Positions 51,498 through 58,482 of a stretch of 58,968 nucleotides of DNA are shown piece by piece. Positions within the stretch are counted from its first letter, which is position 1; every line of letters begins with the position of its first letter. The notes under the pieces are model-generated. The model was given only the letters and a program-made list of their open reading frames with translations, had not been told where the DNA came from and ran no database searches. Position numbers and translations under genes: made by a program. Origin of the DNA: an uncultured Bacteroidales bacterium (GTDB lineage: Bacteria; Bacteroidota; Bacteroidia; Bacteroidales; F082); NCBI GenBank assembly GCA_947304185.1, contig CAMZAM010000015.1, forward strand, positions 1 to 58,968, read 5' to 3'.

Positions 51498-51527
51498 TTG
51501 ACAATTCAAAAATATGTTGTATCTTTG
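51498..51527 (+). promoter_or_regulatory. Strong promoter of the structured RNA
   Basis: TTGACA at 51498-51503, a 16-base spacer, and TATCTTTG at 51520-51527 followed by CAG. Few promoters in this window have so clear a -33 element. It predicts a start near 51533-51535, exactly where the RNA closing stem begins. Confidence 0.75.
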
Positions 51528-51533
51528 CAGTCT

Positions 51534-51660
51534 GGGAAACTTCTATGGTTCCGAGCACTAACCCTCGACATGCCGCTGCAATGGTCCTGGGTGTTTAAGG
51601 AAGCGGACGGCGGCAATCCGCAAAAGAGTGTGCTACTTTTTCCATAGAAGTTTCCTTTTT
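51534..51660 (+). ncRNA. Structured RNA of about 125 nt, 6S-like candidate
   Basis: Bases 51535-51548 (GGAAACTTCTATGG) pair perfectly with 51642-51655, followed by five U, giving a 14-bp closing stem that doubles as terminator. Inside, AGCAC (51554-51558) can pair with GTGCT (51630-51634), and an upper hairpin forms from TGCCGC (51571-51576) with GCGGCA (51610-51615) and GTCC with GGAC. GCGG (51610-51613) can instead pair with CCGC (51618-51621), a competing fold. One long hairpin with internal bubbles and a strong promoter suits 6S RNA. It lacks the GGTCAGG and AGCAG motifs of SRP RNA. No protein frame is present. The RNA call is firm; the 6S name is tentative. Confidence 0.7.
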
Positions 51661-51998
51661 ATTATGTCTTCAGTTTTACGCGGTTCCGCTGTTTTTACTT
51701 CCCAGTGATCGCCTGAAAGGCATAAATCAATTCCGGCAGTGTTATTCAGTTCACCATTGAATATTACCAAAAGAATTGAATCACTTGATCCTTTTCGTAT
51801 TTGATTGTATCCTTTAACTACAGCTTTTACAAAGTCTGTGGCTGATAATCCGACTTTTTCCAATTCTTTTTTATGGCGTCGTTCAATGTGTTTCAAATAG
51901 TTTTCGGTTAGATAAATATCAGCACACTTTCTGTTGATTTTTCGTGCTATAGTCATTTTCAGACGTCCGACTTTTATCGGTTTATTCATACTTTTCAT
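51633..51998 (-). CDS. Small putative nuclease/toxin-like protein
   Basis: A 121-residue basic protein. I chose the ATG at 51998 because the promoter -7 element (52026-52033) lies inside a longer frame starting at 52046. The core reads ADIYLTENYLKHIERRHKKELEKVGLS, then FVKAVVKGYNQIRKGS, SILLVIFNG and HWEVKTAEPRK. The HIxxRH motif followed by beta strands recalls the barnase/EndoU/RelE-like nuclease group found in phages and toxins, but I cannot confirm it. The last codons and stop lie antisense to the 3' stem of the structured RNA (28-base overlap). It has the same promoter type as the RhuM genes. Confidence 0.6.
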   Translation of the reverse strand: MKSMNKPIKVGRLKMTIARKINRKCADIYLTENYLKHIERRHKKELEKVGLSATDFVKAVVKGYNQIRKGSSDSILLVIFNGELNNTAGIDLCLSGDHWEVKTAEPRKTEDIIKRKLLWKK

Positions 51999-52021
51999 AA
52001 AAAATGATTTTAAAGTTATAC

Positions 52022-52115
52022 GCTGCAAAATTACATCATAAATCATTATGTGTCAAGGATTTAATTCTTAAATTTTGTTTAGATTTCTTGCAAAATAATG
52101 CAAGTTTTGTTAATT
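52022..52115. repeat. Left member of an imperfect direct repeat flanking the RhuM array
   Basis: This AT-rich segment (CTGCAAAATTACA, TATGTGTCAAGGATTTAATT, AAATTTTGTTTA, AATGCAAGTTTTGTTAA) is closely matched at 55802-55915. Both are promoter regions of leftward genes at either side of the RhuM cluster. They may be boundaries of a duplicated or inserted block. Confidence 0.7.
52026..52056 (-). promoter_or_regulatory. Promoter of the small toxin-like gene (TTGACA-N17-TAATTTTG)
   Basis: On the minus strand TTGACA (52051-52056) and TAATTTTG (52026-52033) are separated by 17 bases. The spacing and hexamer match the promoters of the RhuM genes at 53127, 54180, 55231 and 55805. Confidence 0.75.
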
Positions 52116-52191
52116 TTTTTTACACTGAAAATCTCTATCGGGGATTATTATGTTCCTTTTTGCTTGATCAAAAATGAACCGAAAAAATCAA

Positions 52192-52227
52192 GGCCCGAAT
52201 AAAACGGATCTCCCCGCTATTCGGGCC
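52192..52227 (-). terminator. Inverted repeat, probable terminator of the RhuM array
   Basis: GGCCCGAATA (52192-52201) and TATTCGGGCC (52218-52227) are perfect arms around a 16-base loop. On the minus strand the hairpin is followed by TTGATTTTTTC, so it can end transcripts from the RhuM genes 14 bases upstream. The nearby TGCTTGATCAAAAATGAACC text resembles a dispersed Bacteroidetes intergenic repeat. Confidence 0.65.
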
Positions 52228-52240
52228 GTGGCCGCCGCAC

Positions 52241-53099
52241 TTAATTCAAAATTTTTTGCAAAAAATCTTCTTTTTGAACACTCAGTTTTATGAAAGTTGA
52301 CACTTTCTTTCCAAGATCTTTTATTGAACCTCCGATAAGATAGACCTCGTTGTCAATTATTAAGAATCTGTCATGCGATTTGTTAAAACGTTCAATGTTT
52401 ATTGGCTGATACTGAGAGTTGTGCTTGTCCAAATCGAGTTTTAGATTCTCTGAGATATGAGATGTATAAATCGTAGCTGAGACATTGTGTTCTCGTTTAT
52501 TCAGAATCTTTAAAACTGAATCATCAACATAATTATCAATAAGAATTATTTCTTGCTTAGCCATTCTGATTAAATCCGATATAAAACTATATGCATCAAA
52601 TATTTGTCCATCATAGAAGACGCCTTCACGAGGCGGAAGTTGGCCTTTGACTATTGTGTCGAGTTCTTCTGTTTTCTTTTTCAGATAGAACACCTCTTCT
52701 TCAACTTTGTCAACTCTGATGTTAATAGAATTTGTCTTGATGATGTGATTCTTTATAATCACGGTGCCCCATTTCCGAAATTCAATACCTTTTCGCGATT
52801 TCACGCGATATCCCACAGAAATAATTGCATCCAGAATAGTAATCGACATAACGTTTAACGGCTCTGCCTCCTTCGTTTTGAACTGTTGCAAAATTTGCAA
52901 CGGTTGAATTTCTATCCAATTCGCCTTCATCAAATATGTTTCGCAAATGCCTTGATATTGTTGATTTATCGCGTTGATATAATGCCGATAAATTGTCTAA
53001 AGTTAACCATAATGTATCGTTTTCCAATACGACTTCCATATTGATTGAGCTATCCGGCTGATAAAGCACAATTTCGCTGTTGTTTTTTACTGGTATCAT
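52241..53099 (-). pseudogene. RhuM-PLD-like gene, copy 1, broken by a frameshift
   Basis: Copy 1 of the tandem family. The first 85 codons (MIPVKNNSEIVLYQPDSS to GRAVKRYVDYY) match copies 2 and 3; then a net loss of 2 bases at about 52831-52847 shifts the frame. The remainder continues in another frame as DAIISVGYRVKSRKGIEFRKW through the coiled-coil linker to a PLD-like C-terminus with HDRFLIIDNEVYLIGGS, the fullest HxRx4Dx6GGS motif of the three. The middle is nearly identical to copy 3, but the last 90 residues diverge from both others. It could yield two fragments or be restored by frameshifting; pseudogene is the simpler reading. Confidence 0.82.
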
Positions 53100-53340
53100 A
53101 TTTTTTAATTTTCAGAAACTTCGCTGCAAAAATATACTAAAAATCCTTGTCAGTCAAGCGGAAAAGTGTTAAAAAATTTTAACATAAGTTTCATTTTTCT
53201 GCATGAAATCTAAAAATTTCTTTACAAAACAGGCCGATTTTAGTGTGTTCTACCTTCTATTAAACTACTAAACTATTAAGCTATTAAGCTAATAAGCTGA
53301 AAATCACAAAATTTTCAAAATCTTCTCTTTATTGAAATTA
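53100..53340. repeat. Long direct repeat between RhuM copies 1 and 2
   Basis: About 240 bp that recur almost unchanged at 54153-54390. It spans the 3' end of the next RhuM copy, a string of short TAAGCTATTAAGCT-type units (53257-53298), an AT-rich spacer and the promoter. The period of the gene-plus-spacer unit is about 1,050 bp, the mark of a tandem duplication. Confidence 0.88.
53127..53157 (-). promoter_or_regulatory. Promoter of RhuM copy 1
   Basis: Minus strand TTGACT (53152-53157), 17 bases, TATTTTTG (53127-53134), 28 bases before the ATG at 53099. Confidence 0.7.
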
Positions 53341-54152
53341 AGTTTTGAGAAAGCGAACATTCTTTTTCCTAAATCTTTTAAAGAAGCCCCGATATGATAT
53401 ACTTCGTCGTCGATAATCAGAAATCTGTCGTGGGTATTCTTGAAAACCTTAATATCTATTGGCTGATACTGCGTATTATGTTTTTGCAAATCGAGTTTCA
53501 GATCTTTTGAAAGATTTGCTGTGTAAATGGTAGCTTTTACGCCATCATTTCGTTTGTTTAGCATTATTAAAACTGATTCGTCGATGTAGTTGTCGATAAG
53601 GATGATTTCGTGCTTTGCTCTTCTGATTAAATCTGATGCAAACACGTAAGCGTCAAATATCTGGCCATCATAGAAGACACCTTCATGAGGCGGAAGCTGG
53701 CCTTTGACTATGGTGTCGAGTTCTTCAGTTTTCTTTTTCAGATAAAACAATTCTTCCTCGACTTTATCAACTCTGACATTTAGTGCGTTAGCTTTAATAA
53801 TATGGTTTTTTATAATGACATTAGCCCATTTGCGAAACTCGACTCCTTTCTGCGATTTAACGCGATATCCGACAGAAATAATAACATCCAAATTATAATA
53901 ATCTACTTGATAGGTTTTTCCGTCGGAAGCAGTTGTTGCAAAATTTGCAACAACTGCATAAGGCGTTAATTCCCCTTCTTTGAATATATTTTTTATATGC
54001 CTTGATATTGTTGACTTATCGCGTTGATAAAGCGTTGACAAATTATCTAATGTAAGCCACAAAGTCTCATTTTCTAATACGACTTCCATATTGATCGAGC
54101 TATCTGGCTGATAAAGCACAATTTCGCTATTATTTTTATTTACTGGTATCAT
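53304..54152 (-). CDS. RhuM-family protein fused to a PLD-like domain, copy 2
   Basis: A 282-residue protein. Residues 1 to about 120 are the RhuM-type N-terminal domain (EIVLYQPDSSINMEVVLENETLWLTLDNLSTLYQRDKSTISRHIKNIFKEGEL, VDYYNLDVIISVGYRVKS, EFRKWANVIIKNHII), with a winged-helix-like stretch at QRDKSTISRH. A coiled-coil linker follows (about 122-150). Residues 155-282 look like half of a phospholipase D fold: EIILIDNYID and HDRFLIIDDEVYHIGAS (about 241-257), an HxRx4Dx6GxS version of the HKD motif with Arg for Lys. RhuM proteins often sit in type I restriction loci, as here. Nuclease activity is an inference. Compared with copies 1 and 3 the N-terminal variable region differs (TPYAVVANFATTASDG). 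Confidence 0.82.
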   Translation of the reverse strand: MIPVNKNNSEIVLYQPDSSINMEVVLENETLWLTLDNLSTLYQRDKSTISRHIKNIFKEGELTPYAVVANFATTASDGKTYQVDYYNLDVIISVGYRVKSQKGVEFRKWANVIIKNHIIKANALNVRVDKVEEELFYLKKKTEELDTIVKGQLPPHEGVFYDGQIFDAYVFASDLIRRAKHEIILIDNYIDESVLIMLNKRNDGVKATIYTANLSKDLKLDLQKHNTQYQPIDIKVFKNTHDRFLIIDDEVYHIGASLKDLGKRMFAFSKLNFNKEKILKIL

Positions 54153-54390
54153 ATTTTTTAATTTTTAGAAACTTCGCTGCAAAAATATACTAAAAATCCT
54201 TGTCAGTCAAGCGGAAAAGTGTTAAAAAATTTTAACATAAGTTTCATTTTTCTGCATGAAATCTAAAAATTTCTTTACAAAACAGGCCGATTTTAGTGTG
54301 TTCTACCTTCTATTAAACTACTAAACTATTAAGCTATTAAGCTAAAAATCACAAAATTTTCAAAATCTTCTCTTTATTGAAATTCATTTT
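54153..54390. repeat. Long direct repeat between RhuM copies 2 and 3
   Basis: Nearly identical to 53100-53340, with the short TAAGCT-type string at 54310-54343 one unit shorter. A looser version of the string is at 55294-55346, beside copy 4, so unit number varies among the three. Confidence 0.88.
54180..54210 (-). promoter_or_regulatory. Promoter of RhuM copy 2
   Basis: Minus strand TTGACT (54205-54210), 17 bases, TATTTTTG (54180-54187). It is identical in layout to the copy 1 promoter and lies in the repeated spacer. Confidence 0.7.
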
Positions 54391-55203
54391 TGTGAACGCG
54401 AACATCTTCTTTCCCAGGTCTTTCAATGATGCTCCGATATGATATACTTCGTCGTCGATAATCAGAAATCTGTCGTGCAATTTGTTAAAATATTCAATGT
54501 TTATTGGTTGATACTGGGAGTTGTGCTTTTTTAGATCCAGTTTAAGATTTTCAGAAATATGAGCAGTATAAATCGTAGCTGAAACATTGTCAGCTCTTTT
54601 GTTTAGAGTTTTTAGAACTGAATCATCGATATAATTATCAATAAGAATGATTTCTTTCTTTGCTTTTCTGACCAAATCGGAGATGAAGGTGTAAGCGTCA
54701 AAAATCTGACCGTTGTAGAAAACGCCTTCACGAGGCGGAAGTTGGCCTTTGACTATTGTGTCGAGTTCTTCTGTTTTCTTTTTCAGATAGAACACCTCTT
54801 CTTCAACTTTGTCAACTCTGATGTTAATAGAATTTGTCTTGATGATGTGATTCTTTATAATCACGGTGCCCCATTTACGAAATTCAATTCCTTTTCGCGA
54901 TTTTACGCGATACCCGACTGAAATAATCGCATCCAGATTATAATAATCGACATAACGTTTGACAGTTCTGCCTCCTTCGTTTTGAACTGTTGCAAAATTT
55001 GCAACGGTTGAACTTTTATCCAATTCGCCTTCATCAAATATGTTTCGCAAATGCCTTGATATTGTTGACTTATCGCGTTGATATAATTCCGATAAATTAT
55101 CTAATGTTAACCATAATGTATCGTTTTCCAATACGACTTCCATATTGATTGAGCTATCCGGCTGATAAAGCACAATTTCGCTATTATTTCCCACTGGTAA
55201 CAT
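54349..55203 (-). CDS. RhuM-family protein fused to a PLD-like domain, copy 3
   Basis: An intact 284-residue copy with the same layout as copy 2: RhuM N-domain (MLPVGNNSEIVLYQPDSS, YQRDKSTISRHLRNIFDEGEL, VDYYNLDAIISVGYRVKS), coiled-coil linker, and PLD-like C-domain with HDRFLIIDDEVYHIGAS. From the N-domain to the linker it is nearly identical to copy 1, but its C-terminal end follows copy 2 (MFAFTKMNFNKEKILKIL). This mosaic suggests gene conversion or unequal crossing over. Own promoter upstream. Confidence 0.82.
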   Translation of the reverse strand: MLPVGNNSEIVLYQPDSSINMEVVLENDTLWLTLDNLSELYQRDKSTISRHLRNIFDEGELDKSSTVANFATVQNEGGRTVKRYVDYYNLDAIISVGYRVKSRKGIEFRKWGTVIIKNHIIKTNSINIRVDKVEEEVFYLKKKTEELDTIVKGQLPPREGVFYNGQIFDAYTFISDLVRKAKKEIILIDNYIDDSVLKTLNKRADNVSATIYTAHISENLKLDLKKHNSQYQPINIEYFNKLHDRFLIIDDEVYHIGASLKDLGKKMFAFTKMNFNKEKILKIL

Positions 55204-55230
55204 AAATTTTAATCCTTAGAAACCTCACCG

Positions 55231-55261
55231 CAAAGATATAGTGAAAAATATTATCTGTCAA
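55231..55261 (-). promoter_or_regulatory. Promoter of RhuM copy 3
   Basis: Minus strand TTGACA (55256-55261), 17 bases, TATCTTTG (55231-55238), 28 bases before the ATG at 55203. The sequence around it differs from the copy 1 and 2 promoters, but the layout is kept. Confidence 0.72.
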
Positions 55262-55347
55262 GAAATTAATTGTAAAATTATTTTTACAAAATCCATTAAA
55301 CTTCTAAGCTTCTAAGCTAATAAACCTCTAAGCTAATAATCTATTAA

Positions 55348-55755
55348 TCAGACGATTCTTGTTCCTTTCCCTTGATGGAAAATGAAACGGATTTTGCGCA
55401 AGTCGAATGCAGAGCCAAGTTTGCTTTTTACGCGATAGCCGACGGAAATTATAACATCAAGATCATAAAATTTTGCTTTTCTCTTTATACTCCTATTCCC
55501 CTCTTTTTGAACCAGTAAGAAATCCTTACTAGTTGAATTTTCGTCAAGTTCTTCTTCTGTGTATATGTTGCCAATGTGCATCGTGACGTTCTGTGGTGTG
55601 GTATTAAATAACAAAGCCATTTGTGGTCTTGTCAGCCACACTGTTTCTTCATGTAGTTGCACTTCTAATTGAATTGTTCCGTCTTCGCTTCTATAAATAA
55701 TAACCGACTTTTCCGATTGCTGGCCGTCTGCTGATAAAATTACTTGATTGCCCAT
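55348..55755 (-). pseudogene. Truncated classical RhuM-family gene (copy 4)
   Basis: A 135-residue reading frame with the classical RhuM opening (SVIIYRSEDGTIQLEVQLHEETVWLTRPQMALLFNTTPQNVTMHIGNIYTEEELDENSTSKDFLLVQKEGNRSIKRKAKFYDLDVIISVGYRVKSKLGS). It follows the family to about residue 115; then, where FRxWA should come, it reads AFDLRKIRFIFHQGKGTRIV and stops. Classical members continue for another 150-200 residues, so the gene is cut short and its C-terminal half is gone. It is only distantly related to copies 1-3. It may still make a DNA-binding fragment. Confidence 0.75.
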
Positions 55756-55801
55756 TTTTATTAATTTTAAAAGATTTCAAAAATAATGTTGAATTCTATG
55801 G

Positions 55802-55915
55802 CTGCAAAATTACAATATAAAGCGTTATGTGTCAAGGATTTAATTGTAAAATTTTGTTTACAAAATATTCATAAAAATGCAAGTTTTGTTAAAAATTTTT
55901 TACATTGTAAAAATA
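55802..55915. repeat. Right member of the imperfect direct repeat flanking the RhuM array
   Basis: Matches 52022-52115 with scattered changes and a few small gaps. See that entry; the pair brackets the four RhuM genes. Confidence 0.7.
55805..55835 (-). promoter_or_regulatory. Promoter of RhuM copy 4
   Basis: Minus strand TTGACA (55830-55835), 17 bases, TAATTTTG (55805-55812), about 50 bases before the ATG at 55755. Both elements and part of the spacer equal those of the toxin-like gene at 52026-52056. Confidence 0.75.
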
Positions 55916-55943
55916 ATAATTAAAAGTTGTGTGATTTTTTGTT

Positions 55944-55951
55944 TATTTTTG
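55944..55951 (+). promoter_or_regulatory. Candidate -7 element for the DUF2971-hsdMS operon
   Basis: TATTTTTG followed by TAGGG, 33 bases before the GTG start at 55977. No good -33 match is seen, so the call is weak. Confidence 0.4.
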
Positions 55952-55976
55952 TAGGGTAAAACAAAATAAAATAATT

Positions 55977-56780
55977 GTGGCAGAGCAGAAATGCTTGTAT
56001 AAGTATTTAGATGTAAAAGGGGCGTTACTGATGCTATATCGTAGCAATCTTCAATTCACTAACGCTACGCGGTTGAACGATCCGTTTGACTGCCATCCTG
56101 CTTTGATTAATTTTTCCGACGTGCCTAAGGAAAAGTGTGATGGTTTTCCTCCAGAAATTATCAAAATGGTTGAATCAAACCAATATGAAAGATATAGGGA
56201 TAGTGCTTGGATTTGCAGTTTGTCAAAAAACAATGATTCACTGTTGATGTGGAGCTATTACAACAACCATAAAGGAGTTTGTATTGGTTTGGATATGGAA
56301 AAAGTAAAACTGCAGCTTTCTCGTATAATGAATGGTGTTTATATTGGCGCAAGGCAATTTGAAGTGAAATACAAAGATATTATCGAAAAACCTGATTATT
56401 TTCGTGATTATCAATATTTTTTTGAATACCAGATATCTACAAAAGCAAAAGCGTGGGAACATGAGCAAGAGGTGCGTTTAGTGTTGATGGATCCTGTGCC
56501 GGCTACAGTTCTTCATCATCCATGTTTTGCAGTTATGCAATTGCCATACAAGCCGAAAGATGATGATAAACCAATTGATTATAAAGAGTTGAGGGCGTAT
56601 ACTGAAATAGGCGGTGAATGTTTTGAATCACTCTATCTTGGAGTAAGCATTGATGAAGATGATAGGAAAAAAGTAATAGATTTAGCTAAAAAGCGTAATC
56701 CGGAAATTAAAATTTATCAAATGAATACAGATCCGAATGCATTTAAACTGCAAGCGGAAGAATATAAAGGAATTAGTTAA
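55977..56780 (+). CDS. DUF2971 family protein, GTG start
   Basis: A 267-residue protein starting at GTG (AEQKCLYKYLDVKGALLMLYRSNLQFTNATRLNDPFDC); the conserved domain begins at once, so no later ATG fits. The pattern LQFTNATRLNDPFDCHP, the aromatic WICSLSKNNDSLLMWSYYNNHKGVCIGLD and AWEHEQEVRLVL are diagnostic of DUF2971. Biochemical function is unknown, though the family is common next to defence genes. It precedes hsdM by 17 bases and is probably co-transcribed. Composition is AT-rich compared with the core region. Confidence 0.88.
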   Translation: MAEQKCLYKYLDVKGALLMLYRSNLQFTNATRLNDPFDCHPALINFSDVPKEKCDGFPPEIIKMVESNQYERYRDSAWICSLSKNNDSLLMWSYYNNHKGVCIGLDMEKVKLQLSRIMNGVYIGARQFEVKYKDIIEKPDYFRDYQYFFEYQISTKAKAWEHEQEVRLVLMDPVPATVLHHPCFAVMQLPYKPKDDDKPIDYKELRAYTEIGGECFESLYLGVSIDEDDRKKVIDLAKKRNPEIKIYQMNTDPNAFKLQAEEYKGIS

Positions 56781-56797
56781 GTGCGTTAAACAAAGTT

Positions 56798-58480
56798 ATG
56801 ACTGATTTAGAACTCAAACAACTCAAAGATAATCTCTGGCATTCGGCTGATATGCTTCGTGCCAGTGCTCATTTGGCAGCAAATAAATATGGACAACCTA
56901 TTCTGGGTCTCATCTTCTTGCGTTATGCCGATATTCTTTTTAAACAGAACAAGAAAAAGATTGACGAGAAATACAACGAGTATAAGGGTACTCGTATAGA
57001 GAAGTCTTACAAGGATATAGCTATTGAACAGTGTGGTTTCTTCCTTCCTGAATGTGCTTATTACGATACACTCAACGATGCTCCTGATGATGCTAATAAA
57101 GCTACTCTTGTGAAAAAAGCGATGGAGGCTATCGAAAAGGGAAATGCCAAGATGAATGGTGTTCTTCCTAAAGAGGTTTATGGACAGCTGGTTCCAGAAG
57201 AAGAACCTGAACTGCTGAGCAAGATTATCCGTGTTTTCAAAGATATTCCTGAAAATATAAGTATCGACCTGTTTGGCCAGATATACGAATATTTCTTAGG
57301 CGAATTTGCTTTGAGCGAAGGACAAGGTGGGGGAGCCTTCTATACCCCAGCCTCGGTTGTTCAATATATGGTTGAAGTTTTGCAGCCAGTACCAGGTGAT
57401 AAGAAGTTTCTTGACCCAGCATGTGGATCTGGCGGTATGTTTGTTCAAGCAGCTCGCTATATGCATTGCCACAACGCATCCAACAGCGATTTGATGAACT
57501 TCCGCTGCTATGGCGTGGAGAAAGACCCCGACACCGTGAAGCTCGCCAAGATGAACCTGCTGCTGAACAATGTGCGCGGCGACATCATCGAGGCCAACTC
57601 GTTCTATAGCGACCCGCACAATGCCTTCGGGCGTTTCGACTATGTGATGGCCAATCCGCCGTTCAACGTGGACGAGGTGGTGGTGGAAAAGGTGATTAAC
57701 GATAAGCGTTTCAGCACCTACGGCGTGCCCCGCAACAAGACCAAGAGCGGCAAGAAGGCCTCCGACAAGAAAGAGACGGTGCCCAATGCCAACTACTTGT
57801 GGATTGGCTTGTTTGCCACCTCGCTGAACGAGCACGGCAAGGCGGCGCTCGTGATGGCCAACTCGGCCAGCGATGCCGGCGGCTCGGAGCTTGAGATTAG
57901 GAAAAAGATGATTGAGGACGGCATTATCAGCCAGATGGTGACGCTCCCCAGCAATATGTTCTCCACCGTGACGCTGCCTGCCACATTGTGGTTTTTCAAC
58001 AAAGACCGTAAAAACAAAGATGAGATCCTCTTTATTGATGCCCGCAATGTCTTTACGCAGGTTGACCGTGCCCACCGCAAGTTCTCGGAAGAGCAGATTA
58101 AGAACCTTGGCATTATCAGCCGTTTGTACGAGGGTGATTCTGACAGCTTCTGGGCATTGGTGGAGGAATACAAAGCCGCAGGAAAACAAGCCGAAGCGGA
58201 CTGGCTCTTGGAGCGCTGGCCCGAAGGCAAATACCAAGACGTGATTGGGCTGTGCAAAGTGGCCAAACTTGATGGCGAAGACGGTATCATAGACCAGGAC
58301 TACTCGCTCAATGCCGGCCGCTATGTGGGCGTGGTGATTGAGGATGACGGAATGACCGAGCAGGAGTTTGCCGACACGATGAAGGGCTTGAATGCCGAGT
58401 TCGCGCAACTGAATGAAGAAGCGTTGAAGTTGCAGGAGGAGATTGAGAAAAATATGAAAGAACTGTTTGGGGAGGAGTGA
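56798..58480 (+). CDS. hsdM: Type I restriction-modification DNA methyltransferase subunit
   Basis: Adenine-N6 methyltransferase of a type I system, 560 residues. The HsdM N-terminal helical domain (LKQLKDNLWHSADMLRASAHLAANKYGQPILGLIFLRYAD) covers about 1-140. The Rossmann domain has motif I LDPACGSGGMFVQAA (about 207-221) and the catalytic NPPFN (about 286-290). The C-terminus is coiled coil for contact with HsdS. Base composition changes near 57465-57500: the first third is AT-rich like its neighbours, while the rest is GC-rich with many C/G-ending codons, which suggests a recombinant gene. The stop is 2 bases before hsdS. No hsdR is in the window. Confidence 0.95.
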   Translation: MTDLELKQLKDNLWHSADMLRASAHLAANKYGQPILGLIFLRYADILFKQNKKKIDEKYNEYKGTRIEKSYKDIAIEQCGFFLPECAYYDTLNDAPDDANKATLVKKAMEAIEKGNAKMNGVLPKEVYGQLVPEEEPELLSKIIRVFKDIPENISIDLFGQIYEYFLGEFALSEGQGGGAFYTPASVVQYMVEVLQPVPGDKKFLDPACGSGGMFVQAARYMHCHNASNSDLMNFRCYGVEKDPDTVKLAKMNLLLNNVRGDIIEANSFYSDPHNAFGRFDYVMANPPFNVDEVVVEKVINDKRFSTYGVPRNKTKSGKKASDKKETVPNANYLWIGLFATSLNEHGKAALVMANSASDAGGSELEIRKKMIEDGIISQMVTLPSNMFSTVTLPATLWFFNKDRKNKDEILFIDARNVFTQVDRAHRKFSEEQIKNLGIISRLYEGDSDSFWALVEEYKAAGKQAEADWLLERWPEGKYQDVIGLCKVAKLDGEDGIIDQDYSLNAGRYVGVVIEDDGMTEQEFADTMKGLNAEFAQLNEEALKLQEEIEKNMKELFGEE

Positions 58481-58482
58481 GT

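Noticed and set aside
51534..51660. SRP (4.5S) RNA
   Set aside because: The apical GGAAGC segment is suggestive, but the conserved GGTCAGG and AGCAG bases of the SRP RNA core are missing.
51997..52046. Longer start for the small toxin-like gene at 52046
   Set aside because: The predicted -7 element at 52026-52033 would lie inside the coding region, so the start at 51998 fits better.
52141..52240. Insertion sequence or transposon end near the GGCCCGAATA inverted repeat
   Set aside because: No transposase frame or target duplication is present; the inverted repeat is better explained as a terminator within a dispersed intergenic repeat.
52241..52933. Independent 230-codon gene downstream of a short RhuM gene
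   Set aside because: The two frames align end to end with intact copies 2 and 3 and differ by a 2-base loss, so they are one broken gene.
53257..53298. CRISPR-like short repeats in the RhuM spacers
   Set aside because: The units are about 8-9 bp TAAGCT-type strings with no spacers of constant length; they are simple tandem repeats.
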